Source: Trogon surrucura | Taxonomy: Eukaryota > Chordata > Aves > Trogoniformes > Trogonidae | Assembly: GCA_020746105.1 (NCBI GenBank) | Contig: CM036622.1 | Location: forward strand, 37,549,477-37,613,476 | DNA length: 64,000 bases | Reading direction: 5' to 3' | In this document: positions 39,029 to 49,610 of the stretch, one piece after another | Position numbering within the stretch: the first letter of the stretch is position 1 | How the letters are laid out: every line of letters begins with the position of its first letter | The notes under the pieces: generated by a model | Told to the model about the DNA's origin: nothing | What the model saw: the letters and a program-made list of their open reading frames with translations, nothing else | Databases searched by the model: none | Position numbers and translations under genes: made by a program

Positions 39029-40376
39029 TATTTATGCTTATAAGTGGCTCTGATAGTTTACTTGCTGTTATTCTGAGGATTTCCAGAGCTCATTGTTCTG
39101 GGAAGCATCTTGGCATATTTGTGCCTTTTCCATGTCTTGCCATCTCCCATTATTTTGGAAGTAACCAAAAGCCAAACCCCTCACCCTTAAGATTTTGCCG
39201 TTCCCCGCACCCTTTACACACGGAAGTAAAGAGAGTCACAGATGTGCTGTTTTCAGGTTGCCCCTGAAGGGCACAGCCCAGCACAGCCGTTCTCTGAGCA
39301 TAGCACGGAGGGAGGAAGGGATGGAAAAGAGAAGGTGCACGTGAAGCAAAGGGTCAAAGGTGCATCTGGCAGGGAAGGAAGGAAGGCGATGTCAGAAAGC
39401 TGTTGGAGGAAAGGGACCAAAGGACTGATGAACAATGTAAGTGTTTTTGTCAGCTAGAGGCTGAACAGATGACAACGTTCTCCATGCCATTAACTTAGTC
39501 CCTGCTTTAGTGAAAAGGAGATAGCAGCTCTTTCACTCTGCATTTAAAATACAAATGCTAGAATTGAAAACGAAGGGGATTCAGCTGACAACTAAAAAAT
39601 TGAAAGGCATTTCATTACTGTATTTAAATATTCTTCTTTTTTTTTTTGTGGTCCATTGCTTTTCTTTTCTGAGTACATAGAGACTGAACATTTTATGTAA
39701 TCTAGATTCAGCCAAGAAGTTAATTACCTTACCAGCAAATATTTATACAATTGTGCCAGGACTTTTGCAGGTCAGGTTTTGCATATCTTCCCTTGTATTT
39801 CCCTGTATATTTATTAGAAATGCACAGAACCCTGTCTGCACTGTTCTCTCATTTTCATTTTATCCCTGTATTTGTCCAGAGCACGTAGATATGGCTGAAT
39901 AGTCTGCTCCTTTAACAGTGATACTTTTCACTGTAAGTTTGCATTTTACTTGATATACAGTAGATCATATTGACTGAAGCACAAGTACAGAACCAGTCAC
40001 TGACTGCTAATTAAACCTGACATCTCTGCTGCTGATTACAAATGTACCAGAATTGAACATTTGCTGAAATTTTTACTAAATCACATTAAAACAATAGGAG
40101 GACAGTTATTGTCTCTGTTGCTAACTGAGAACCAGTTCTTTTGGAGGCCTGTCTGTCTGAATCAGATGCCACCACAGATTTCCAAGGGAGGGGAGTGCGA
40201 ATGAGAGAAGGAGCATCTGCAGGTGGTTTTGCCTGAATCACTCATCATCTGGAAAAGACAGAGCTTAAGTAGCATGCAAGAGAAACACAGTGAAATGTAA
40301 AGCAGTGAAGAAATGGCGAGGACTGTATTGTTTGTCTCATGAATAAATAAGGCCAGGCATCAGAATTATCCTAAGC
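39029..40376. other. Non-coding DNA, no gene seen
   Basis: AT-rich sequence with a T run near 39,638. The short frames (81, 71 and 60 codons) around 39,022-39,457 overlap each other on both strands and show no family resemblance. Confidence 0.5.
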
Positions 40377-40565
40377 TGTTTTGGTTTGGCCTGGACGGAT
40401 TTTGGCGGCGGGGGAGGAGCTGCAGGGTGGCTTCTGTAAGAAGCTGCTGGAAGCTCCCCAAGTTTGATAGAGCCAATGCCAGCCGGCTCCAAAGAGGGAC
40501 CTGCCGCTGGCCAAGGCTGAGCCTATCAGTAAGGTGATAGCAGAGGAACGCCTCTGTGAAAAACA

Positions 40566-40572
40566 TATTTAA
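40566..40572 (+). promoter_or_regulatory. LTR TATA-like box
   Basis: TATTTAA in the context CATATTTAAGAACGGG is conserved in both LTR copies. It lies about 190 bases inside the LTR, a normal U3 promoter position. Confidence 0.55.
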
Positions 40573-41146
40573 GAACGGGAAAAGAACTGCGCCATAACAG
40601 CTGGCACAGAGATGGAGGAGTGAGAATCTGTGCAGACACCAAGGTCAGTGAAGAAGGAGGGGGGGGAGGATGAGCTCCAGGCGCCGGAGCAGAGAGAGTC
40701 CCATGGGTCCGTGGTGAAGACCATGGTGAAGCGGGTTGTCCCCCTGCAGCCCATGGGCGGGGTGCAGATGTCCACCGTGAGGATCACCGCGTAGACACCT
40801 CGTGCGGTGTCTCACGTTGGGCAGTTTGTGATGAATTGCCCTTCGTGGGACGACTCACACCGGAGAAGAGAGCATGAAGCTTGTCTCCCGTGAGAGGGAC
40901 CCCACAATGGCCCTGGGGAAGAGTGAAGAGTCCTCCCTCGGAGTGAAGAAGCGGTAGAACCAACGTCGGATGAACTGACCGCAATCCCCATTCCCTGTCC
41001 CCCTGCGCTGCTCGGGGGGAGGAGGTGGAGAAACCGGGATTGATGTTAAGCCCGGGAAGAAGGGAGGGATGGGGGAAGGTGTTCTGTTTGTTAAGATCTG
41101 TTTGCTCTTTCTTACTTCTCACTACTCCTCTCTGATTAGTTCTTTT

Positions 41147-41152
41147 AATAAA
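41147..41152 (+). terminator. LTR polyadenylation signal AATAAA
   Basis: AATAAA within CTTTTAATAAATGTACC is preserved in the second LTR copy (58,572-58,577, minus strand). Its position about 180 bases before the LTR end fits an R/U5 poly(A) signal. Confidence 0.65.
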
Positions 41153-41313
41153 TGTACCTAATTTCCCCCAAACTGAGTCTGTTTTGCCCGGGACGGTAAA
41201 TGAGAGTGATCTCCCTGTCCTTATCTCAAACCCTGAGCCCTTGGAAATATTTTCTCCCCCTGTCTAGCCGTGAAGGGGGAGTGAGAGAGCAGCTGTGTGG
41301 GTACCTGGTGGCC

Positions 41314-41350
41314 AGCCAGGGTTAAACCACGACTGGTTTAAACTGGCTGG
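41314..41350. repeat. Imperfect inverted repeat across LTR 3' border
   Basis: The LTR end, CCAGCCAGGGTTAAACCA, is followed after CGAC-like bases by TGGTTTAAACTGGCTGG, whose reverse complement CCAGCCAGTTTAAACCA matches the LTR terminus with one indel and one or two changes. The outer arm lies in flanking DNA outside the LTR. Confidence 0.75.
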
Positions 41351-44300
41351 GAGAGACTCATTTCATGATTACTTAGGAGCACATTGAGGCTTCTCAAGAG
41401 GCACAAGACTTGGGAGATGGGGGCTAAAGTGTTGTGAAATTGCTTTTGTGTCTGGCATTCTGAACCCTTTGAAGACTGATGTGGGCAGGACTGCCCCTGT
41501 AAAAGGCAAAGTGGACTGCTGCCTATCAGAGCAGACTCCTGGGAGCAACAAGACACTGCTCTCTGAAGCAAGGATCAGGTGCTTCTAGGAAGGCAGAAAA
41601 CTTCTGGCTTTCCCAAGCCCTTCCCCTTAGCTCTGCTCACAGACTCTGCCTGATCTGTTGGTGTTTCCTACTATGCTGACATGCCATATGCCTGCTCTGG
41701 TTATGGATTAATCAGTTTAATCTTACACCAAACTCTGTGCTGCTTCCTGAAGAATATTCACAGTCCATCACTGCGCACTCCTACAGCCATGCTGCTCCAG
41801 AACAGTCCTTCAGCTGAACGTATGCCTTCTGTAGGGGGGAAAAAAGTGTTATTGTCAGCCCCTGCATCCAACACGGAGAAAACTACTGAAGGCAAGACAG
41901 TTTGTGGCCATATGCTGGGAAGACAGGGTAGAGACTAATAAAAAATTCTAAAGGTCTATTTTTTTTTCCCACAGGAGGGAAGAAACTTACGTGACTCCTG
42001 AGCATGGGATTGTGGAATAATGTTCACAGATAAGAGCCAGGCTATTCCCCTAGAGCAGGGCTCCAGGACCCAAGGAATACTCAGCTTCTCTTAAAACCTC
42101 TGTACACTGCAAAAGAACAGTATGTGAGACAAGAACTGGGGAACTATATTGAGCTCACTCATTGATAGAGACAGTACAGCCATCAAACAGAGTACAGAAC
42201 CAGTGTGCCAAAAAAAAAAGAAGAGAGATTCAGGCTGTTTCTGCTTTCAGCTGAAAACATTACGCCAACTAAAAGACATCCATTGCAACGTGTTTTTCAG
42301 AGCACAATGAATGTCACTTTTCTGGGGAAACCGAGAAAATTAGAAGTGAACTCATTACATCTTATCAACACATCTTATGATGCTGTGATTTTACCCAGCT
42401 TAAGAAAATAAAGGTTAGAATGAATGGGTTTGACCTAAGAAAAGTAGACAGGCACAGAACTGGATCACATACATGCAGAGATGCTCTGGAAGCCCTGTAT
42501 CTGGCCTGTGGGGACATTTTTTCAGCATGAGAGTGACTCAGACAAGTCCCAAAAGCTATGCTGTCCAAATATGCACTGAATTTGTCTGCCCATCTTTCAG
42601 ACTTGCTTAGCGTATGCCAGCCTGCTTTTGAGATGTGCTGTCTTTGAATTGAAGAACTTCATTACCTCTGACCATCAGGCACAGTGTTCTCAGGAATGTT
42701 TAGACACACTGTTGCCATTAAAATAATGGCAGGGTGACTCAGGGTGGTCATAACCTACATAAACTTTACTAAAATATTGACTGTAGGAAACTGGAACTCT
42801 TCAAATGTGAGGCTTAAACATGTATGCATGTAAAATCTTACAGCTCATGTCCTTACTTTCCAGTCACTAAGGTGTGCTTCCGAATAGAGTCATGACATTA
42901 GAGGCAAAGCATGGCGGTGACTGGAGTCCAGGCTAATAAATCCCGTTGGTATAATTAGCGTGACCTCCCTGCTATTGCCACTGAAAGACATGAAACTGAG
43001 GGAGAGCACAAGGAGGAAAATGGAAGTGGAAAGGACAAAGATGAAGTCTAGGGACTGGGAAAGTGGAGAAGGTGGCTACAGGGAGTTCTGGCTACAAAAA
43101 CATTGGGAACAACGGATCTGTATTCTGTAACATAATCCAGTGGTCCCAGCTGGCCTTAACCCTTTGATCAAGAACTATTAAAACCCCTCATTTTTCATAA
43201 GCTATGAGTGTAATCCAGGAAGAGGGAGAAATTGTCTGATCTGAATTGTGGTCTTTGTTCCTATTGTATTCCTCACTGAATCTAGGGAACAATATGAGAG
43301 CCCTCCCGTGGCCAGCAGAACACCTGTAAACTCCCTTGCCTGTAGTCAAAGACAAGGCAGCTCACTAGGAAATGTCAGCTTTCTTGTTCAATGGGAGTGA
43401 GCTGTTATTATCACACTATTTATTGTGTCTACAGTGACAGAGGTGTGCATGGTGCTCTCAACAGTAAATCAAAGGTGACCTGCCTCAAACACCTATCACC
43501 TAAGTTAGTGCACACACACAGCAAAGTGAAACACAGAGGTAACACTGGTACAGAACATAACGCCTTATTATCCAGTGCTGTAAGTTGGCACAGCTCCATC
43601 AACTCAGACAAAAGAAGATAAATGCATTGAAGATGCAGCCATAGGGAGCACTTTAACAAAAGACAATGGACCTGAAGTGGAAAGGATAGCTCTGAGCACT
43701 AGTCCGTGTCCTCATACACAATGCACAGACATTTATAACTATAGATGTGAAAATCTGTGCTCTGGCTGTTTTTTACAGCTCCTTCTGTGGAGGTGTAGGT
43801 ACTGCACAAACTACCCAGCAGAATTTTGGTTAGTAGTCTCCCACATTTACATAACTTTGACTCCACCAGGCTAATCGTCATTCACATTGATTTGGTTTAC
43901 AAAAGTGTCAGACCAAAATGAGTCAATAGTGTAAGAAAAGCTGAGAGATCACACTTTCAACATCAATAACCTTTTCAGTAAAATTTTTCCATTTGTGCAG
44001 AGGCAGACAAAGATTCTACGCAGCCTCTTAAGAAAGGGAATAGCTGGTCTAAATACACAGAGACCTTGAAAGGTTAGAAAAACAACAACTGATATTATAA
44101 AGAATATAAACCAAAAAAATTCTTTTTAAGCAAAGAGATTTGACATCAGTTTAGCCCTTTCATAACTATGAAAATGCCTTGCCATGATATACTTTTTAAT
44201 TTATGTAGTCAAATTCGAGAAGACCGATTGAGAAGCTACAGCATAGCTCTTCCTAACAAATGTGCTCTGAGCTTAGCATGAAAAAACAGGCGTGTCCCCT

Positions 44301-45756
44301 ATGCAACATAATGCACTACACAGCTGAGCTCTTTGAATGGATGTAGATAGCTGAATACCTTGGAAGAGTGGTCAAAGATCATTTACACAATATTTCTGAC
44401 AATTTTCGTTAGCAAGAGTAGAAGCACCGGAAGCAAAAGCAGTTTTTAATCCTTTCAGTGCAACGTTAATCAGTGTTGTCTACTCTGGTGTCACCAGTGT
44501 TTCATGATCTGTAAGTCAAAGCAAACTGCTGTTCAAAAAAAACCCTGTATCTGCAGCTTTTCCAGCAGTAGCTCAACATTAGCCAAAAACCCTAAAATAA
44601 TTGCTCCCTGAAACTTTTCAGCTTCATGATTCTGCTAGACTCTTGCATTTAGCTGTCCATGCTCTCCTTGTCAGGCATATGCAACATGTGACAAACTGTG
44701 GCTCAATACAAGAAGTTCAACATGTGCATTAAAATCTCCGCAAATCCAAACGGGTCTGAGTGGAGGCTGCTGGTGGTAGTACAGCCCCTTGATCAGTAGA
44801 TGGTGGTGGTGCACTGTCACCTGTTGCGGCTGGCCAAGGACAATATCTATGTTAAACAATTTTTGAGTAGCCCAGTAAATCTTGGAGATGACCGGGTTTT
44901 TAATATATCAGAACATTCATTTTTTTGAATGGTGTAAAAGTTTGTTGGGTCTTTTTTTGTCTTTTTTTTCCCCTCTTCCCTAGAATTTCAGGCAACTTCT
45001 AAACTTCCTTTTCCAGCATTCTGTATTTTTATTCAGTGTGAAGAGAGGCCTTTAGCTTTTGCTGTTTTTCTTTACTAATTAGAATTAAAGAAGCAAGAAG
45101 AAATAGTATGAAGAGTGGGAAGACACCTGATGCAGTTGTCAAACTGCAGAAATCCTGCCAACATGGTTATTTGCCACTTCCCCTCCAACACTGACTTTGC
45201 CACAGTGGCTTCTACATGGAGGTGAAGAAGGGAGTGAAGAAGCTGGTTTCAGTCTCTTCCTCCCAGGCAGGTAGGATGGAGAGGAGGAGCACTGTTTTAT
45301 AGCAACTGGTTCATGCATGGGGTTCTGGTGTGTCTTTATCTCAGAGGCTGGACCTGTTTTCACTGCTGTGGATATCTGAGAGCTTCCTCCTAGTGACATG
45401 TATGGCATCATCACCTGGAGTCAGTGTATTTGTCATGATGATGGACTCTGTTCATCCTGAGGTCTCAGCTGAGAGTGGAAGAAGTGAGGTCTTGGACCAG
45501 AACCACAAATGAGTGAGTTAGAGCTGCCTTTCTGAGCAGCACAAGTGCTGAAGCTTTGTAGCAGGACCACTGAGAGGAGCAGCACGCTAAAAGTGGTACC
45601 TAAAATATTGTAGACTATGGGCCACATATCAGGGGCAGATCAGATCTCCAGTTAAACATGTTTGCCACCTACCAGCCAGGCTGACAATTTTCTTGTTTCT
45701 GCAATGGGCATCTGTAACTTGTAGTTACAAGTATTTACATCTGATGGACGATTAAG
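41334..45756. other. Non-coding DNA, no gene seen
   Basis: About 4.4 kb of AT-rich sequence. No PBS-like or retroviral internal sequence follows the LTR at 41,333. The only protein-like hint is a GDFN-containing minus frame at 44,671-44,859, discussed as a low-confidence observation. Confidence 0.5.
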
Positions 45757-45930
45757 ATCACAGAATGGCCTAGGCTGGAAGGGACCTTAGAGATCATTTA
45801 ATCCAACCTCCCTGTCATGGGCAGGGACGCCTCTCTACTAGATCAGGCAACACATGAGGACCGAACGGGAATCGAACCCGCTACCTTTGGTGTTTCAGCA
45901 CCACGCTCAACTGAGTGAGCTAAACTGGAA
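45757..45930 (-). mobile_element. SINE: tRNA-Ile-like head with CR1 tail
   Basis: On the minus strand the element reads TTTAGCTCACTCAGTTGAGC, a 5-bp anticodon stem TGGTG/CACCA, then GCGGGTTCGATTCCCG, which closely follows vertebrate tRNA-Ile. The B box GGTTCGATTCC is perfect (plus-strand 45,868-45,878). The A-box region is degenerate, the anticodon loop has only six bases, and the 5' acceptor strand is not complementary to the 3' side, so this is not a working tRNA gene. It joins directly to about 100 bases of CR1 3' end (GATCTAGTAGAGAGGCG, GGTCCCTTCCAG, ATTCTGTGAT). Established knowledge: passerine TguSINE1-type SINEs pair a tRNA-Ile-derived head with a CR1 tail that recruits CR1 reverse transcriptase. 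Assignment to that exact family is inferred. Confidence 0.8.
45864..45925 (-). pseudogene. tRNA-Ile-derived head of the SINE
   Basis: D-arm, anticodon arm and T-arm of a tRNA-Ile are recognisable in order, with an intact RNA polymerase III B box. A lost base in the anticodon loop, a D-loop without the usual GG, and no pairable acceptor stem rule out a functional tRNA. Confidence 0.75.
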
Positions 45931-46191
45931 AGCATAGTTTAACAGTAGAGTATTGGACTACTTCTAGGCTTACAATTTCAAATGTAATGAGTCCAGAACT
46001 GGGTGGTGACAGGGCCATACTAATACCTTTAACTTTGGGTTCACATATGCCATCACAAGCAATACTTTTTCAATTTTTAGGTCACACCAACTAAAAAAAA
46101 GGAGAGAGAGGCTGCCTAAATGACAGATTATGTGAATGAACAATCAAAGCTAAAAGAGCAATTTCATCTAGGCTGTGCACAACACCTTTCA

Positions 46192-46562
46192 CAGAATCAC
46201 AGAATCATTAAGGTTGGAAAGGACCTCTAAAATCATAAAGTCCAACTGTCAACCCAACACCACCATGACCACACCACTAAACCATGTCCCTAAGTGCCAC
46301 ATCTACATGTTTTTTTGAACACCTCCAGGGATGGTGTCTCCACCACTTCCCTGGGCAGCCCGTTCCAATGCTTCATCACTCTTGCAGTAAAGAAATTTTT
46401 CCAATCTAAACCTTCCCTGGAGCAACCTGAGCCCATTTCCTCTCATCCTATTGCTTATTACTTGGGAGAAGAGACCAACCTCACCTCAATACAACTTCCT
46501 TCCAGGTAGTTGTAGAGAGCAGTAAGGTTTCCCCTCAGCCTCATCTTCTCCAGACCTATGGA
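46192..46562 (-). mobile_element. CR1 LINE, ~370-bp 3' fragment (minus)
   Basis: It starts TTCACAGAATCACAGAATCA and GGTTGGAAAGGACCTCTAAA, followed by CTTCCCTGGGCAGCCCGTTC, CCCTGGAGCAACCTGAGCCC and GTTTCCCCTCAGCCTCATCT, all standard CR1 read on the minus strand. It lies only ~260 bases from the SINE and has the same orientation, but the two are separate insertions. Confidence 0.93.
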
Positions 46563-48479
46563 GGTAAAAACCAGGTGTAAGTCAAAGTTGAACTAGTAGT
46601 TGAGAACAGGGTGGGGAATTTGATCCAAAAATGTTCCTTTTCCTCAAGTATCTGTTGTCAGAAGAAGAATCTCATGTCAGAAAAGAGATTTGAAGGGAGA
46701 AGTCCAGAAGGCTTGGCTGAAAGCATCTTCCCACAGTATTTGTTCCTACTCAGTTTTGGTTTTAGTCCTGTCTTCACCCAGAAGCAGAACTGCATCATGA
46801 AAGCGGATGAGTCTTTGCCTCATCTCAAAAGCACTAGTAAAAGCTGGGCAGTAAAAGAGAGAAAAAATGTGCCTCAAGGCTAGCAGGCCAAAACCAAGAA
46901 ATGACCTTTTCAAATTCTCCCACCATGAGTCAGATTACTGGTTTTTCCCCTTTCCCTACTTCACTGTAATTTTGCTATTACCAGAAAATATAGAAAATGG
47001 TTGTTTAAAGACGTAATATAAAAACTAATTCCCATGCTGCCTCTTTTGATTTGAAAGCTGGCAAGAATTTATTGCTCCATAAGTTAAACTTGATAATATG
47101 ACATTTCTGAGGGCAATGGTTATGTAAATGCATCCTTATACTGTCTCTGGGGTGCCACTGCAAACAAAAACCCCACAATCCCACCAGGGTAATGATATCA
47201 CCTTTATATGACTGAATACAGAAAATGGAAAACCATAAAAGTAATCTTCTATGAGCAGTTTCTCCTTTATTAGGTCCTGGGAAAATGTGTATTGCTTCAA
47301 AAGAAACAAAGCAGTGTAAGAGTGAGAAATTTAAATTATTTTTCATGGTACCTTCAAATACTAAAAAGAGAATACAATAAAATACAAAGGAATTCAGAAA
47401 CTCACCTGTGATTGCCCAGATGTGATTAATTTTGCACTATGAAGATGTCAGTGCAGAAACACTATCCATGCCAGAAAAAAAATCAAGTCTTAAAATTAAT
47501 AACTTAAAGAAAAATCGTACCACAGCTTGTACTCTAAGGCTTAGATATTAGGGAAGTTAATATATTTAATATAGCTGTTTCATCATGCAATATACTTAAA
47601 ATGGTAAATTAACCATAGTCATGACAGTTTGTCCTTGATTAATGTATATTATTCTTATAGTCTGCTGGTTTTCAACCTTAGAGTCATGTACTCTTAGTAA
47701 ATCGGGCCTGCAGCCTCTGCATGGAGTCACAAGGTTTTTCCTGCAAATGGAAGTTCTAATCCTACAGAGACTGAAGAAAATTTACGTGTCTAAATATCTC
47801 CAGTAACTGGATGGAACAAATGGTCCTCTAAGGAATATGAACATCATTAATACTGCAGAAGGAGAATAAATATATATTTGATGTGTATGTATATATATAT
47901 TTTATGAAGTATGAATGTTATCACACTTATCCATTTAACATGAAATCTACTTTTCTTGGGGAGATGCATGACAAATAATCGAGGCACAAGGCACTACCTA
48001 AAAAGTATCACTGTTGACATTGCAATAAAAAATACCCAGCTCCCTTTGTTCCTTACCATGTTATAAGGCACAGTACTGCATTCCCTGTTCCTCTACATGG
48101 TGTCTGTCTGTAAAGAAAGGCAGACAATAAAAGTCAAAGTTTGGTCTTTAACTTTGAATTGAATTTTGTAATTTATTTTCTGTGGACTATTCTCCATCTG
48201 AGAATGTTTCAAAGAAAGCAACACTGAAGACTAAAAGTAAGTTTTGGACTTGCATACTTTCCAAGATGTGCTACAGGAACTTTCCCGCTGCCTGAAGAGC
48301 TAATGGATTTTTCAAGACAACACTTCAAAATGGCCACTCAGCTGATCACCTCTTTCTGCTACTCTTGATAGACTTATAAACAGTACTGGGGAGACTTCCA
48401 GTACTGGGAAGGACTCTGCGAGGTTGCTCTCACTGTCCTTCTGCCTTTGAGAATGCTCAGTCTCTGCAGCCCGATCTCA
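46563..48479. other. Non-coding AT-rich DNA, no gene seen
   Basis: It includes a TA-rich microsatellite near 47,884-47,902 (GTATATATATATTTT). Open frames are short and unremarkable. Confidence 0.5.
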
Positions 48480-49610
48480 GCCATTCCTGATGATTGGGAC
48501 CGTACGTCCTAATTTGCTCCCCAGGCAACTGATGCCAGTGCTTCAGTGCCCTGCCTGTTCAGAAACACTTTCTAACATTTAACCTAAATCTCCCTCAGTG
48601 ACATATAAGCCTCTTACGTTTTGTACTGTCCAACATGAATGTGGCAAACAGATTACTTCCTCTTTGCAGTGGCAACTTTTTACACATTTGAAGCTTATTG
48701 CTCTCTCCCTCCTCAGTCTTCTTTTCTTTCAGCTGTCAGTCTTTCCAGACAGTTAATCATTCTTACTGCCCTCCTTTGGATCCCTTCCAGATCATCCACA
48801 ATTTTCTTGAAGTAACCAGAGTTGCCAGACATCCCTTTTAATGTGGGATTTCCAATGTTTAAGCCTCAAATCTCATGTGCTTTATTAAAAACTCATGATA
48901 TATTGCCTGCTTTTTGTATTTCCTCTTTATTTTAATAGGGGACATGGGTGTTGAGGTTGAAACATAGGAAAATCTGCAGCTGCTTTCCTGCCCCATTCTT
49001 CAGAGCCACCTTTGGCAGCACAGAGCCGTGACTTGCAGGTGGTTGTGACAGAAGTGAAAGTCAGAGCACTCCTAAAGGAGCTGGGCAGCCTGAAGCACCG
49101 AGAAGGTGTATCAGTGTTTTAAAATTCAGAACCTGGCAACCCTCATATGCTGCTCCACCTCAGACATAATCCTTTTACCAAGGACTCAGCAACATAGTAA
49201 GAGCAGAAATATTCCTCTGTTTCGTAGGCAATGCTTTTGCTTATACAGCTCAAGAGATAAAATTTCAGGTGCGTGAATTATGTTTGACTTTGGATTCTTT
49301 ATGCTCTCTTCTCAGTAAAATGCTATCCAGGCAGTCACACTCCGTGCTGCATTTGTTTGGTCATTTATACTTGATTACCTAAGAATCTTGTCTTTAAGGA
49401 GCTTCATCTTTTTCTTATCAGAACACATTTTTAATTTGTCAAGATCATTCTGACTTTTTACTCCTGCACTTCATCACTCTGGCGGTTTCTCCCAGACTGG
49501 TGTAATCTGTGAATTTAATAAATCTATTCTCCTTTCAAGCACACAAATTATTTAAAAAAATACTCAACCCAGATCTCGGACAGACCTTTGAACTGTATCT
49601 GATGTATCTT
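48480..49610 (-). mobile_element. Ancient, decayed CR1-type LINE (minus)
   Basis: Two blocks align in order with the minus-strand CR1 pattern. At 48,530-48,840 are degraded versions of CCAGTGCTTCA, ACCTAAATCTCCCT, TCTCCCTCCTCAGTCTTC and GCCCTCCTTTGGATCCCTTC. At 49,435-49,600 come AAGATCATTCTGACTTTTTA, GTGTAATCTGTGAATTTAAT and CTCGGACAGACCTTTG. Both blocks carry many substitutions, implying an insertion much older than the other copies. The middle (48,860-49,430) is either badly decayed or holds a later insertion. Confidence 0.7.

Larger units (their letters stand above)
40377..41333 (+). mobile_element. Avian endogenous retrovirus LTR (plus sense)
   Basis: About 957 bp, nearly the same sequence as the reverse complement of 58,389-59,570. 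It starts TGTTTTGGTTTGGCC and ends GGTTAAACCACGAC, the terminal style of a common bird ERV LTR family. A TATA-like TATTTAA at 40,566 and AATAAA at 41,147 set the sense strand and the U3-R-U5 order, with an unusually long R of roughly 550 bp if both are used. No gag, pol or env sequence adjoins either side, so it is probably a solo LTR left by LTR-LTR recombination. No clear target-site duplication is visible. Relative to the other copy it lacks ~229 bp at about 40,798. Confidence 0.85.

Noticed and set aside
45864-45930. Functional tRNA-Ile gene
   Set aside because: Six-base anticodon loop, no pairable acceptor stem and direct fusion to a CR1 tail show it is a SINE head.
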